Shown here one piece after another: positions 1-8,742 of a stretch of DNA of 64,000 nucleotides (positions are counted from its first letter, which is position 1; each line of letters starts with the position of its first letter). Source of the stretch: Ensifer sp. BR816 (GTDB lineage Bacteria > Pseudomonadota > Alphaproteobacteria > Rhizobiales > Rhizobiaceae); the NCBI RefSeq assembly GCF_000378985.1, contig NZ_KB905370.1, positions 5,144,799 through 5,208,798 of the forward strand, read 5' to 3'. The notes below the pieces were generated by a model, which saw nothing but the letters and a program-made list of their open reading frames with translations, was not told where the DNA came from and did no database searches. A program made the position numbers and the translations under genes.

Positions 1-491
1 ATGTCGCACCAGGTCCTGCTCCTGTTGCGGCTGCGGTCGAGGAACAGCCATTCGCAGTTCGGGCATATCTTCAGCCGATCGGGCTCCGGATTGGCAGCGA
101 GGCTGAGCGCCGAATGCGCAGTGGCGACGTCGAGCGCGATATAATCGCAGCGCTCGGATGGCCGGCGCAGGATGGCCGCAATCGCCTCAAGCAGGTCGGC
201 GAGGAGGCCCGGCCGGTCTTCGGACCGTATCTGCGCCCGGAAATGCCGATCCGTCGCCTCGCGCAGATCGATCAGCGACGCCTGCCTCTCAGGCCCGATC
301 GGCGCTAGCGTGCCGAAACGCGTCTTCTCGGCGCCATGGAGATTGGCAGCTTCGGCAAAGCCCTCGATTGCCGCTCCATCGGCGAAACGATCGATCCGGC
401 GCCTCGGGTCGAAGCGCAGAACCACGGAATTGGCCACATCGAGCGCCAATGCGCCGCCGGAGAATCGATGTGCGGTCCAAGTGAAGCTCAT
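1..491 (-). CDS. CGNR zinc finger (ABATE-domain) regulator, partial
   Basis: Reading leftward from an ATG at 491, the frame stays open to the window edge (163 codons), so the C-terminus is missing. The N-terminal part (starts MSFTWTAHRFSG) fits the ABATE stress-response domain. The last residues contain CPNCEWLFLDRSRN followed by RTWCDM, which is the first half of the CGNR zinc finger; the CGNR tetrapeptide itself would lie outside the window. Such proteins are predicted DNA-binding regulators. A near-perfect palindrome lies 12 bases upstream of the start and suggests autoregulation. Family assignment rests on the motif; the regulatory target is unknown. Confidence 0.8.
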   Translation of the reverse strand, partial: MSFTWTAHRFSGGALALDVANSVVLRFDPRRRIDRFADGAAIEGFAEAANLHGAEKTRFGTLAPIGPERQASLIDLREATDRHFRAQIRSEDRPGLLADLLEAIAAILRRPSERCDYIALDVATAHSALSLAANPEPDRLKICPNCEWLFLDRSRNRSRTWCD

Positions 492-502
492 GCGAAAAAT
501 CC

Positions 503-530
503 TAACTAGTAAAACCTATTTTACCAGTTA
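503..530. promoter_or_regulatory. Palindromic operator candidate upstream of CGNR gene
   Basis: Two 12-base arms, TAACTAGTAAAA (503-514) and TTTTACCAGTTA (519-530), are complementary with one mismatch around a 4-base centre. The site lies in the 160-base gap between the leftward CGNR regulator and the rightward permease gene, so it could control either. Operator function is inferred from symmetry and position. Confidence 0.5.
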
Positions 531-651
531 TATTGCCTCTGTCACTAGGAGCCGCCAAGGAAAGTTGGCCTCCGCGTTTCGCGATTGAAATTGACGCGGT
601 TTCGGTCTTGGATCGTCTTGATCCCGATCGCCGCGACCGGCCGGATTAGTC

Positions 652-1548
652 ATGACCTATTTCCTTCAGCAGATCGCCAACGCCGTTCCCGTGGCAGCGC
701 TCTATGCGGCGCTCGCCTTCGGCTACGCGATTGCCTTTGCCGTGACGCGGCGCGCCGATCTGACCTACGGCGCGCTTTTTGCCTTTGCCGGGCAGATGTT
801 CGTGCTCTTCGCGGATTTCGGCTGGAACCGACTGTGGCTGGTCTTGCCGGCAGCCCTCGGTGTCGGTGCCGTGGCGGCGCTGACCTTCGGGCTCGGCGCC
901 GGGTTGGTCGCAGGCCGCTACGTCATGCGGCCGCTAGCCTTTTCCTCGGCAAATGCGGTGGTCGTCGCCTCGCTCGGTAGCCTCATGGTGCTCATGGAAA
1001 CGGCACGCCTCGCCTCAGACACACGAAGCCTGTGGCTGCCGCCCTTTCTGAACGAGGTCATCGTCTTCTGGCCGGATCCGCAATTTCCCGTGACGCTGAC
1101 GGTCGTGCAGCTGCTGAACACCGCGCTGATGGCGGCGCTGGTCGCCGCCGGTCATTTCCTGCTCAGCCATTCCTATGCCGGGCGCTATTGGCGCGCCGTC
1201 TCGGAGGATCGCGAAGCAGCAGCCCTCTGCGGGGTCGATCCCTCCACCGTCTACATTCTCGCCTATGGCATCGCGTCGCTGATTGCCGCCTTCTGTGGCA
1301 TCCTTGCCGCTTCCTACTATGGCAATATGGACTTCGGCATGGGTCTGACCTTCGGCGTCAAGGTCCTGTTCATCGCGGCGATCGGCGGCCAGACGGCGCC
1401 ATTCTACGCTGCCCTCGGCGCCGCCGGCGTAGGGCTTCTGGAAACGCTGTGGAGCGCCTACGGCCCGATCCTCTGGCGGGATTTCGCGATTTTCGGGTTT
1501 CTGGTCATTGTGCTTGTCGTCACGCGGCGGGAGAAGGTCATTCCCTGA
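652..1548 (+). CDS. LivH-type branched-chain amino acid ABC permease, orphan
   Basis: 298 aa, highly hydrophobic, about eight membrane segments. The first is near residues 10-30 and the last at about 275-292. The pattern, with NYRxxSEDREAAALCGVD-like cytoplasmic loop around residues 178-195 (RAVSEDREAAALCGVD), is that of LivH family permeases, which form the inner-membrane channel of high-affinity amino acid or urea importers. No LivM, ATPase (LivG/F) or binding protein is nearby, so its partners must be encoded elsewhere. Its stop codon directly abuts the stop of convergent moaE; the two stops together read TGATCA. Family is clear; substrate is unknown. Confidence 0.8.
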   Translation: MTYFLQQIANAVPVAALYAALAFGYAIAFAVTRRADLTYGALFAFAGQMFVLFADFGWNRLWLVLPAALGVGAVAALTFGLGAGLVAGRYVMRPLAFSSANAVVVASLGSLMVLMETARLASDTRSLWLPPFLNEVIVFWPDPQFPVTLTVVQLLNTALMAALVAAGHFLLSHSYAGRYWRAVSEDREAAALCGVDPSTVYILAYGIASLIAAFCGILAASYYGNMDFGMGLTFGVKVLFIAAIGGQTAPFYAALGAAGVGLLETLWSAYGPILWRDFAIFGFLVIVLVVTRREKVIP

Positions 1549-2019
1549 TCAGCTCTCGAGAGTCCAACGGTCGCGTGCCGCATCGTCGGCATCCTTGGCG
1601 CTCACCCATTCGCCGGCGCTGCCGTCGGCCCGGTGTTCCTTCTTCCAGAAGGGAGCCGCGGTTTTCAGGAAATCCATGATGAAATTCGCGCCGTCGAAGG
1701 CTGCCTGCCGATGCGGCGAGGCGGTGACCACCAACACGATGTTTTTACCGGGTTCGATGCGCCCGAAACGGTGGATGGCTGTCGCGGCCTGCAGGCCGAA
1801 GCGCTCAACCGCTTCGTGACAGATGCGGCTGATCTCCGCGTCCGCCATGCCTGGATAGTGTTCGAGCTCGAGTGCGTTGAGGGCTCCCGCCTCGTCGCGG
1901 CAGAGGCCCGAAAAGCTGACTATCGCACCGATGTCGGCGCGGCCGCAGGTAAGCGCAGCGACTTCGGCGGCAAGGTCGAAGTCGTCGCGTTGGACGCGCA
2001 CGGTGATCGGGGCAGTCAT
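1549..2019 (-). CDS. moaE: Molybdopterin synthase catalytic subunit MoaE
   Basis: 156 aa. MoaE is the large subunit of molybdopterin synthase. It transfers sulfur from the MoaD C-terminal thiocarboxylate to precursor Z (cPMP) to make the dithiolene of molybdopterin. Visible family features are the YPGMADAEI segment near residues 54-62, HRFGRIEPG near 83-91, and the catalytic PFWKKE lysine segment near 123-128. It follows moaD by 4 bases, so the two subunits are co-translated. Normal length for the family. Confidence 0.95.
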   Translation of the reverse strand: MTAPITVRVQRDDFDLAAEVAALTCGRADIGAIVSFSGLCRDEAGALNALELEHYPGMADAEISRICHEAVERFGLQAATAIHRFGRIEPGKNIVLVVTASPHRQAAFDGANFIMDFLKTAAPFWKKEHRADGSAGEWVSAKDADDAARDRWTLES

Positions 2020-2023
2020 CGCC

Positions 2024-2284
2024 TCAGCCGCCGGTCATCGGCGGAAACAGCGCGATCTCGCGGGCGCCGGCGATCGGGTCGCCATGGTCGACATGTTCCT
2101 GGTTGATCGCCGCGCGGATGACGTTCTGGTGTTCGAGCGCCGATTCGTACTCGGCGCCGAGGGTCTTCAGATGCGCCAACAGATCGCCGATCGTGACGAC
2201 GTCCGCCGGCAGTTCGAGTGTTTCCTCACCCTTGCCGATGCGCTCGCGCACCCAGGAAAAATAGATGAGGTTGACCGTGCTCAT
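2024..2284 (-). CDS. moaD: Molybdopterin synthase sulfur carrier subunit MoaD
   Basis: 86 aa, a ubiquitin-like sulfur carrier ending in the required Gly-Gly (PPMTGG), which is adenylated and thiocarboxylated by MoeB-type enzymes and then inserts into the MoaE active site. The ATG at 2284 overlaps the pgsA stop by four bases (ATGA), which fixes the start and indicates translational coupling within a pgsA-moaD-moaE operon. Confidence 0.95.
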   Translation of the reverse strand: MSTVNLIYFSWVRERIGKGEETLELPADVVTIGDLLAHLKTLGAEYESALEHQNVIRAAINQEHVDHGDPIAGAREIALFPPMTGG

Positions 2285-2868
2285 TCGTTGACCACATGCT
2301 TCAGGCCGGCGCGGAAATAATCGTAGCCGGTATAGAGCGTAATTGCTGCGGCGATCCAGAGAAGGACGATGCCTGCTTCCGTTATATAGGGCACGAGCTT
2401 GTCGCCGGCAGGACCGGCCAGCAGGAAGGCGATCGCCACCATCTGGATGGTCGTCTTCCATTTGGCAATCCGCGTCACCGGGACGCTGACCTTGAGCGCC
2501 GCAAGATATTCGCGAAGCCCCGAGACGAGGATTTCGCGGCAGAGGATGATGATCGCGGCCCAGATCGACCAGCCGGCGATCGTCCCGTCGGCGGCGACGA
2601 GCAGCAGGATGGAGGCGACGAGCAGCTTGTCGGCGATCGGATCGAGCATCCGGCCGATATTGGATGTCTGCTTCCATATGCGCGCGAGATAGCCGTCGAA
2701 GAAATCGGTGATCGAGGCGGTGACGAACAGGACGAGTGCAGTCCAGCGCGCGAAATCGGAGCTGTGCAGCCGGCCCTCGATGAAGAAGCAGAGCACGATC
2801 AGCGGCACGATGAGGATACGGAAATAGGTCAGCAGATTCGGGACGCTATAGGCAATGGGCGTTGGCAT
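2281..2868 (-). CDS. pgsA: CDP-diacylglycerol-glycerol-3-phosphate 3-phosphatidyltransferase
   Basis: About 195 aa from the ATG at 2868 (MPTPIAYSVPNLLTYFRI). PgsA makes phosphatidylglycerol phosphate, the first step toward phosphatidylglycerol and cardiolipin, in the inner membrane. The CDP-alcohol phosphotransferase signature D-x2-DG-x2-AR-x8-G-x3-D is present as TDFFDGYLARIW followed by GRMLDPIADK (about residues 56-80). At least four membrane helices. A GTG 21 bases upstream, preceded by a GGGGG-type ribosome site, is an alternative start. Its product feeds lpiA further along the window. Confidence 0.93.
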   Translation of the reverse strand: MPTPIAYSVPNLLTYFRILIVPLIVLCFFIEGRLHSSDFARWTALVLFVTASITDFFDGYLARIWKQTSNIGRMLDPIADKLLVASILLLVAADGTIAGWSIWAAIIILCREILVSGLREYLAALKVSVPVTRIAKWKTTIQMVAIAFLLAGPAGDKLVPYITEAGIVLLWIAAAITLYTGYDYFRAGLKHVVNE

Positions 2869-3132
2869 GGACTCGGTTTCTCTGGACACGACAATCCCCC
2901 ATTTCCCGTGATCTAGGGTCTTCGACGCGATTTCTGGTTCGGTTGGCGTGGGGGAAGCGCCAGCTTTTCCCACACCCTCCGGGTTTCAGGTGTACAGAAT
3001 GACTTTGCGACCACGAGGTCAACAGGTCATTGCGTTGCGGTTGTCATATTTGCCGGATTTCGTCTGAACGCAGCCTGAATTGCACCGCCCGGCGTGCGCG
3101 TCCGTGCTCGATGAAACGCGCGGCGCGTCCGA

Positions 3133-5154
3133 TCATTTGGCGTCCTCGTGAAAATGCTCGTAGACGAGGCGGGCCACCGTCTCCGAGATGCCATTGACCG
3201 CCATCAGGTCGCTGATGCCGGCGCGGGAAACCGCCTTGGCGGTGCCGAAATGGGTAAGAAGCGCCCGCTTGCGCGTCGGGCCGATGCCGGCGATCTCGTC
3301 GAGCGGGTTCTTGACCATCTCCTTCTTTCGCCGCGCCCGGTGCGAGCCGATGGCGAATCGATGCGCCTCGTCGCGCAGCCGCTGGATGAAATAGAGCACC
3401 GGATCGCGCGGCGGCAGCGCGAAGCTCTCGCGACCTTCGGCGAAGAAGCGCTCGCGCCCGGCGTCCCGGTCGACGCCCTTGGCGACGCCGATCGCCGTCA
3501 CGCAGTCCTCGACGTCGAGTTCCTTGAGAATGGCGCGAACCGCCGTCATCTGGCCCTGGCCGCCATCGATGAGGATGACGTCCGGCCAGGCCGGGAAGGC
3601 CGCGTCCTCGCTCGCCTCTGTCGAGCGGTCCGGCTTGCCTTCTTCTTTCAACAGACGCGAGAAGCGCCGGGTCATCACCTCGCGCATCATGCCGAAGTCG
3701 TCGCCCGGCGTGATCTCCGTCGATTTGATGTTGAACTTGCGGTACTGGCCTTTGACGAAGCCCTCGGGACCGGCAACCACCATGCCGCCGACCGCATTGG
3801 TGCCCATGATGTGCGAGTTGTCGTAGATTTCGATGCGACGCGGCACCGAAGGCAACTTGAAGGTCTCGGCAAAGCCCTCGAGCAGGCGTGACTGGGAGGC
3901 CGTCTCCGCAAGCTTGCGGCCATGCGCCTCCCGTGCATTCGCCTGCGCGTGCTCGACGAGGTCCTTCTTCTCGCCGCGCTGCGGTACGAGGATCGAAACC
4001 TTGTAGCCGGACTTCTCGCTCAATGCCTGACCGAGCAGGTCTTGCTCCTCGACCGTTTCGCAGAGCAGGATCTGACGCGGGCAGGGCTTGTCGTCATAGA
4101 ACTGCGCCAGAAACGCGCTGAGCACTTCGGCGGCGGGAAGCGATGGGTCGGCCTTGGGGAAATAGGCGCGGTTGCCCCAGTTCTGGCCGGTGCGGAAGAA
4201 GAACACCTGGATGCAGGAAATGCCGCCTTCGTGGTGGATGGCAAAGACGTCCGCCTCCTCGACGCCGGCGGGGTTGATGCCCTGATAGCTCTGGACATGG
4301 CTGAGCGCTGCCAGTCGGTCGCGATAGAGCGCCGCCCGCTCGAAGTCGAGGGTTTCCGACGCTTCGGCCATTGCCGCGGCGATCGTCGCCTTCACCGCCT
4401 GGCTCTTGCCGGATAGAAAATCCTTCGCCTCGCGCACGAGCTCCGCATAGTCCGGATCGCTGATCTCGCCGGTGCAGGGCGCCGAACAGCGCTTGATCTG
4501 GTAGAGCAGACATGGGCGCGTGCGCGTTTCGAAAACGCTGTCCGTGCAGGTTCTCAGAAGAAAGGCCCGCTGCAGCGAATTGATGGTCCGCCCGACGGCT
4601 CCGGCGGAGGCGAAGGGGCCGAAATAGTCGCCCTTGCGGCTGCGCGCACCGCGATGCTTGTAGAGGGCGGGCGCCCGGGTATCGCCGGTGACGACAATAT
4701 AGGGAAACGACTTGTCGTCGCGCAAAAGCACGTTGAAACGCGGACGCAGGCGCTTGATCAGGTTCGCTTCGAGCAGCAGTGCCTCGATTTCGGTGCGCGT
4801 TGTGACGAACTCCATATTCGCCGTTTCGCGCACCATGCGTGCGATGCGGTTCGAGTGGCCGCGGCCCTGGGCATAGTTGCTGACCCGCTTCTTGAGGCTG
4901 CGCGCCTTGCCGACATAGAGCACGTCGCCGGCCTCGTTGAACATCCGGTAGACGCCCGGCCCGTTCGGCAGCAGCCTGACGAAGGCCTGAATGAGTTCGG
5001 CCCCCTTGAGCCCTTGCGTTTCCGGCTTCGTCTCCGTCCACTCCACCGGGGGCGCCGGCCGATCACTTTCAGCCACCTCGACGAGATCGTCTTCGTCCTC
5101 GGTTTCGCTGCCGTCATAAAGGATGCCGCCGTCGGTGGGCGTCCGCCCGTTCAT
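3133..5154 (-). CDS. uvrC: Excinuclease ABC subunit C
   Basis: 673 aa. UvrC makes the dual incisions in nucleotide excision repair after UvrAB loads at damage. The order is: an acidic N-terminal extension of about 60 residues, GIY-YIG nuclease ([21 protein letters not shown], about 64-90), a UvrB-interacting UVR segment, the RNase H-like C-terminal nuclease ([17 protein letters not shown] and [11 protein letters not shown]), and a helix-hairpin-helix tail ([19 protein letters not shown]). Its start overlaps the stop of the upstream SDR gene by ATGA, so the two are coupled. The acidic extension is typical of rhizobial UvrC proteins. Confidence 0.97.
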   Translation of the reverse strand: MNGRTPTDGGILYDGSETEDEDDLVEVAESDRPAPPVEWTETKPETQGLKGAELIQAFVRLLPNGPGVYRMFNEAGDVLYVGKARSLKKRVSNYAQGRGHSNRIARMVRETANMEFVTTRTEIEALLLEANLIKRLRPRFNVLLRDDKSFPYIVVTGDTRAPALYKHRGARSRKGDYFGPFASAGAVGRTINSLQRAFLLRTCTDSVFETRTRPCLLYQIKRCSAPCTGEISDPDYAELVREAKDFLSGKSQAVKATIAAAMAEASETLDFERAALYRDRLAALSHVQSYQGINPAGVEEADVFAIHHEGGISCIQVFFFRTGQNWGNRAYFPKADPSLPAAEVLSAFLAQFYDDKPCPRQILLCETVEEQDLLGQALSEKSGYKVSILVPQRGEKKDLVEHAQANAREAHGRKLAETASQSRLLEGFAETFKLPSVPRRIEIYDNSHIMGTNAVGGMVVAGPEGFVKGQYRKFNIKSTEITPGDDFGMMREVMTRRFSRLLKEEGKPDRSTEASEDAAFPAWPDVILIDGGQGQMTAVRAILKELDVEDCVTAIGVAKGVDRDAGRERFFAEGRESFALPPRDPVLYFIQRLRDEAHRFAIGSHRARRKKEMVKNPLDEIAGIGPTRKRALLTHFGTAKAVSRAGISDLMAVNGISETVARLVYEHFHEDAK

Positions 5155-5915
5155 TCCACTATCTCCCGAATATCCGGCGTCTCCCAGGCAAGGTGCTGGC
5201 CGCCGTCGAGCGCGATCATCTGCCCGGTAACCGACGGCGTGTCGAATAGGAAGCGGACCGCACGTCCGAACTCGTCGAGCGCCGGGCCGCGCCTGAGGAT
5301 CAGCGCATTCACTTGCGCCTCGAAATCGCGCCGGTCCTGCCGCTCGTTCGGCAGTGTCGGTCCCGGCCCGATGCCATTGACGCGAATGTCGGGGGCAAGC
5401 GCCTGCGCCATCGTCCGGGTTGCCGTCCAGAGCGCCGACTTGGAGAGCATATAGGAATAAAAGCGTGGATTTGGAGACCAGACGCGCTGGTCGATCACAT
5501 TGACGATAAGGCCGGAAACATCGCCCGGGCGCTGGCGTGCGAAGTCGCGGGCAAGCAGGGAAGGGGCCTTGACATGCAGGGCGAAGTGCCGCTCCCAGAT
5601 TTCCTCGTCGAACTGGTCGAGGCTGTCCTTGTTGAACACCGAGGCGTTGTTGACGAGGAGATCGAGCGGGCCGAGCCGCGAGGTCGCCTGTGCTGTCAAT
5701 TCCGAGGCCGCCCCCACATCGGTGAGGTCCGCCTGAAGGGCTACCGCCTTGGCGCCGGTCGCGCCGAGCTCTGCCGCCAGCGCCTCGGCCTCTGCCAGCG
5801 AGCCGTTCGCGTGGATGGCGACCGCAAAGCCGTGCGCGGCCAGATCCTCAACTATTGCCCTGCCAATGCGCCGTGCGCCGCCTGTAACCAGCGCCGCCTT
5901 CAATGTCCTTCTCAA
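5151..5915 (-). CDS. SDR-family oxidoreductase, pteridine-reductase-like
   Basis: 254 aa Rossmann-fold short-chain dehydrogenase. It has the cofactor motif [11 protein letters not shown] (residues 11-21), the NNAS motif (about 90-93) and the catalytic Tyr/Lys in [10 protein letters not shown] (about 154-163). The TGGARRIG variant and the cofactor loop resemble pteridine reductase/FolM-like SDRs, so an NADPH-dependent reductase is likely, but the substrate is not known. The only suitable start is a TTG at 5915 behind a GGGAAAG ribosome site. It overlaps uvrC by four bases at its stop. Confidence 0.85.
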   Translation of the reverse strand: MRRTLKAALVTGGARRIGRAIVEDLAAHGFAVAIHANGSLAEAEALAAELGATGAKAVALQADLTDVGAASELTAQATSRLGPLDLLVNNASVFNKDSLDQFDEEIWERHFALHVKAPSLLARDFARQRPGDVSGLIVNVIDQRVWSPNPRFYSYMLSKSALWTATRTMAQALAPDIRVNGIGPGPTLPNERQDRRDFEAQVNALILRRGPALDEFGRAVRFLFDTPSVTGQMIALDGGQHLAWETPDIREIVE

Positions 5916-6140
5916 CGTTCTTTCCCGTTCCGCGAATCCAGTTTTCGTCAGACAAAGATATAGGCTGGAAAGGCAGGGCTGAAAAACTCCCTCGACGATT
6001 CATTTCGGAAAAATTAACGCGGGCAGCGTATTTTGAATTATCTTTTATGCTTATAGTATATCTTTGGTTAATCTTGAATTATGGTTAATAAATCCTCTGT
6101 GTCGACAAGGCAACATCAAATTTTGAACGCGTTTGAGCCA

Positions 6141-6190
6141 CTAAAATTTCACATTTTAGCTCTTGAGAATCCGCATTTTCTGTCCAATTT
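6141..6190 (+). promoter_or_regulatory. Candidate ropB promoter with adjoining inverted repeat
   Basis: CTAAAAT (6141-6147) and ATTTTAG (6153-6159) form a perfect inverted repeat immediately before CTTGAG (6162-6167). Seventeen bases later comes CAATTT (6185-6190). CTTGAC-N17-CTATAT is the rhizobial housekeeping promoter consensus, so this is a fair match placed about 95 bases before the ATG. The inverted repeat overlaps the region where a regulator would act. Confidence 0.4.
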
Positions 6191-6221
6191 CCGGTCAACC
6201 GGACGGGTTAATTGTAGATAC

Positions 6222-6268
6222 CCGGTGTCCCGATAAAGCACGCCAAAGAGATGCTTTCGGGGTGCCGG
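6222..6268 (+). promoter_or_regulatory. 5' leader stem-loop of ropB-like mRNA
   Basis: CCGGTGTCCCGATAAAGCA (6222-6240) can pair imperfectly with TGCTTTCGGGGTGCCGG (6252-6268), closing a loop just before the ATAGGAG ribosome site of the ropB-like gene. Stable 5' stems are common on abundant outer membrane protein messages. The stem is seen; the function is inferred. Confidence 0.4.
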
Positions 6269-6285
6269 TCTGATAGGAGAATAGT

Positions 6286-6924
6286 ATGCGTACGCTTACC
6301 ACCGCGCTCATGGCTTCGGCCATTTCCCTGGTTGCTTTCCAGGCGGCTCATGCCGCTGACGCCATCGACGAGGTTCCGGCCGCTCCGGCCGCGGAATATA
6401 CCGAGCCGGCCGTCAAAAACTGGTCCGGCGCCTATGTCGGCGGCACGGCCAACTGGCATCACGGCGAAGCCGATGCGACCGGCAGCAACACGTCGGCGGG
6501 CTTCGGCGGCGGTCTTTATGGCGGCTACAACGTGCAGGACGGCCAGATGGTCTACGGCGGCGAAGCCGACGTCAATTACGCCGGCAACGATTCGCACTCC
6601 AGCGGTCGCAAGGTCGAGCAGGGCTTGAACGGCTCGGTGCGCGGCCGCGTCGGCGTCGATGTGAACCCGGTCCTGGTATACGGAACGGCCGGTCTCGCCC
6701 TCGGCAATGCCAAGCTCTCGACCCCGGCGGGTTCCGACGACAAGACCCTGGTCGGCTGGACGGCCGGCGCCGGGGCCGAAACCTTCGTCACCGACAACGT
6801 CACCGCCCGCGTCGAATACCGCTACACGGACTACGCCTCCAAGGACTTCCGCGCCGGCGGCTCGACCGTTTCGTCCGGCTATGACGAGCACAGCGTCCGC
6901 CTCGGTATGGGCGTCAAGTTCTGA
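6286..6924 (+). CDS. ropB: RopB/Omp25-type outer membrane beta-barrel protein
   Basis: 212 aa. A clear Sec signal peptide (MRTLTTALMASAISLVAFQAAHA) precedes an outer membrane beta-barrel with alternating aromatic/glycine strands (SGAYVGGTANW, FGGGLYGGYN) and a C-terminal phenylalanine after GMGVKF, as expected for BAM recognition. It belongs to the RopB/Omp25/Omp31 family of small abundant surface proteins of Rhizobiales. The start is supported by ATAGGAG seven bases upstream. It has a long structured leader and a strong terminator, consistent with high expression. The exact paralogue name is inferred. Confidence 0.85.
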   Translation: MRTLTTALMASAISLVAFQAAHAADAIDEVPAAPAAEYTEPAVKNWSGAYVGGTANWHHGEADATGSNTSAGFGGGLYGGYNVQDGQMVYGGEADVNYAGNDSHSSGRKVEQGLNGSVRGRVGVDVNPVLVYGTAGLALGNAKLSTPAGSDDKTLVGWTAGAGAETFVTDNVTARVEYRYTDYASKDFRAGGSTVSSGYDEHSVRLGMGVKF

Positions 6925-6941
6925 TCCTAAGAAGTGGATCG

Positions 6942-6969
6942 AAAAAGGCCGGGGCGACCCGGCCTTTTT
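6942..6969. terminator. Bidirectional terminator between ropB-like gene and GST
   Basis: Perfect 12-base stem AAAAAGGCCGGG (6942-6953) and CCCGGCCTTTTT (6958-6969) with a 4-base loop. The A-run and T-run make it functional on both strands, and it lies between two convergent genes. Confidence 0.9.
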
Positions 6970-6974
6970 GTATT

Positions 6975-7565
6975 TTACGCTTTGAACTTGGAATAGTCGG
7001 GAAAGTGCTTCTCGAATTTGGCCGGCCAGTTCTTGAGCTTCGGCCGCCCCTTCTGCCATTCGCCGGTAAACCGAAGTTCGATATAGCGCAGCACGGCCGC
7101 CAGGGCGAAATGGCCGGCATGGAGCTTGCTGCCGGTCTTCGGCAGATTGGCCTCGAGATAGTCGAGGCCCCGTTCGACCTTTTCCCATTGCCGGTCGATC
7201 CACGGCTGATGCACTTTTTCCGGCGGGTGGAAGCGCTTTTCGTAGACGATCGCCAGCAGGCTGTCGCAGATGCCGTCGCAGAGTGCTTCGAAGATCTCGA
7301 CCTGGGTGCGTTTCCCGGCATTCTTCGGATAGAGCTTGCCCTTTGTCTGGCGGTCGATGAAATGCATGATCGCCCGGCTGTCGTAGATCGACTGGCCGTC
7401 CGCCGTGATCAGGGTTGGAATCTTGCCGAGCGGATTGCTGCCGATCAGCTCCGGCGGATTGGCATTGGTGTCCGTCAGGACGCTTTCCGCCGCTATCCCG
7501 ACATGATGGGCAGCCATTCGAACCTTGTTGGAATAGGGCGAGGCGGGCGAGTAAAATATCTTCAT
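6975..7565 (-). CDS. Glutathione S-transferase family protein
   Basis: 196 aa. The N-terminal thioredoxin-like domain begins MKIFYSPASPYSNKVR, with a SPYSNK motif where the catalytic Ser/Cys sits, and has the cis-proline segment GKIPTL (about 48-53) and the glutathione-binding DSRAI (about 63-67). An all-helical C-terminal domain follows. Likely a cytosolic glutathione transferase or lyase; the substrate cannot be told. It starts at ATG 7565 and ends against the shared terminator. It may be co-transcribed with the RNase T2 gene 14 bases upstream. Confidence 0.88.
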   Translation of the reverse strand: MKIFYSPASPYSNKVRMAAHHVGIAAESVLTDTNANPPELIGSNPLGKIPTLITADGQSIYDSRAIMHFIDRQTKGKLYPKNAGKRTQVEIFEALCDGICDSLLAIVYEKRFHPPEKVHQPWIDRQWEKVERGLDYLEANLPKTGSKLHAGHFALAAVLRYIELRFTGEWQKGRPKLKNWPAKFEKHFPDYSKFKA

Positions 7566-7579
7566 TCGTCTTTCCGTTC

Positions 7580-8281
7580 TTATGGTGCGGCGGGGAGCAG
7601 GACCGTATCGCGTCGGCAGGCGCGACGATCTATTTCAGGGCAGGTCCTGAATTTCAATTCCTTGTCGAAGCAGATTCTGATTTCCTCGATCAGCCGACCC
7701 TCGCAGGTCACGGCAATCATGTCTTTCGCCATGCCGGGATTCTTCGCCGTGAAAGCGGTCTCGATCGATCCCACGGAGAGGTCCCGCGAACCCTCCGTGG
7801 AGGTAAATTCGGCAGGAAAGGCAAGCCGCTCGCGCGCCGCTCGTGTCACGGCGAAATAATCCGCCTGGCTGAGGCCCGAGCAGGTGCCGTGTTTGCGCCA
7901 TTGATGCCCAATCAGGCCCATCGACGGAACGATGTCGAGATATAGCCGTCCGAGCGACTCAGGGACCCGGTCGGATTGTCCCGTCTGGCAAAACTGCGGA
8001 TAGCCGCGCTCATGTTGCGGCCACAGGCCGTGGACGATCAGGCCGCTGCCGCGCTCGCATTGTTCGGATTTGCCCTTCGGGTCATTGCCTCGGCACCATG
8101 TCGGGGACCAGGAGAGCGAAAGCACATAGAAGTCGAACCCCTTGCCGACGGGAACGCTCGCCAATGCGGCATCCGCCGGGGCGTCCGCCCCGGAGCCGGG
8201 TGTCTTGTCGCCTTCGCCGCTACAGCCGGCGACCGCCAACAGGGCAAGGGCCGCCAGAAGCCGGTTTCTTGCGGCAATCAA
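7580..8281 (-). CDS. Ribonuclease T2 family lipoprotein
   Basis: 233 aa. Both catalytic segments of the RNase T2 family are present: IVHGLWPQHE (CAS I) and GHQWRKHGTC (CAS II), each with its catalytic histidine. Conserved cysteines are also present (SPTWCRG, SEQCERG, CSGLS, TCEG). These enzymes cut RNA through a 2',3'-cyclic phosphate, usually in the periplasm. The N-terminus LIAARNRLLAALALLAVAGC is a lipoprotein signal with lipobox VAGC and Ser at +2, predicting outer membrane anchoring. The chosen start is a TTG at 8281 that overlaps the TGA of the upstream gene, and no ATG fits. Confidence 0.88.
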   Translation of the reverse strand: MIAARNRLLAALALLAVAGCSGEGDKTPGSGADAPADAALASVPVGKGFDFYVLSLSWSPTWCRGNDPKGKSEQCERGSGLIVHGLWPQHERGYPQFCQTGQSDRVPESLGRLYLDIVPSMGLIGHQWRKHGTCSGLSQADYFAVTRAARERLAFPAEFTSTEGSRDLSVGSIETAFTAKNPGMAKDMIAVTCEGRLIEEIRICFDKELKFRTCPEIDRRACRRDTVLLPAAP

Positions 8282-8721
8282 CGAAGCGAAGAGCAATGGG
8301 CGCCGTAGACATACCAGGGATCGAGGCCGCCGATGCAGAACTCGACGTTGGAGCCGACGCCGGCAAAGCCCCAGGGCCTCTCGACCAGGTACCAGAGGGG
8401 GCGCCGGACGCCGTCGCTCATCACGGCGGTGCCATAGCAATATTCACGTTCGACCAGATGCGTGTAGTCGCGCGGTTCGAAGCGGTTCTGGCCCATGTCG
8501 CGAATCTCGGCGATGGCGAGATTGGCGTGAAGATAGTTTGCGGCCTTGTAGTCGAAGCGCCGGGTGATGAAGCCGAGAACGGACGGGTTGTCGCAAATGC
8601 CGGCATCGTAGGCTTGGGGGGCGACGGGCACTGCCGCCATGTCAGCACCTGCGGCGCTGGTGACCGCACCGGCGGCGAGGGAAAGCGAGGTCAGAAGCAT
8701 CGCGGCAAGCTTGCAAGTCAT
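8278..8721 (-). CDS. Small secreted four-cysteine protein, function unknown
   Basis: 147 aa with a clear Sec signal peptide (MTCKLAAMLLTSLSLAAGAVTSAAGA). The mature part is aromatic-rich and has four cysteines (ICD, EYCYG, EFCIGG, AHCSS), suggesting two disulfides in the periplasm. I do not recognise a named domain. Start ATG 8721 follows a good AGGGAGG site. Its stop overlaps the start of the RNase T2 gene, so the two are translationally coupled, and the protein may assist, inhibit or act alongside the nuclease. A repeat of the RIME type lies directly upstream. Confidence 0.75.
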   Translation of the reverse strand: MTCKLAAMLLTSLSLAAGAVTSAAGADMAAVPVAPQAYDAGICDNPSVLGFITRRFDYKAANYLHANLAIAEIRDMGQNRFEPRDYTHLVEREYCYGTAVMSDGVRRPLWYLVERPWGFAGVGSNVEFCIGGLDPWYVYGAHCSSLR

Positions 8722-8742
8722 GGCTACCTCCCTGAATCATCT

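Larger units (their letters stand above)
5916..6285. other. AT-rich intergenic regulatory region upstream of ropB-like gene
   Basis: 370 bases between the leftward SDR gene and the rightward ropB-like gene. The segment 6000-6180 is much more AT-rich than its surroundings and contains no convincing gene. It holds a perfect 7-base inverted repeat, a candidate promoter and a leader hairpin, each listed separately. Confidence 0.7.
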
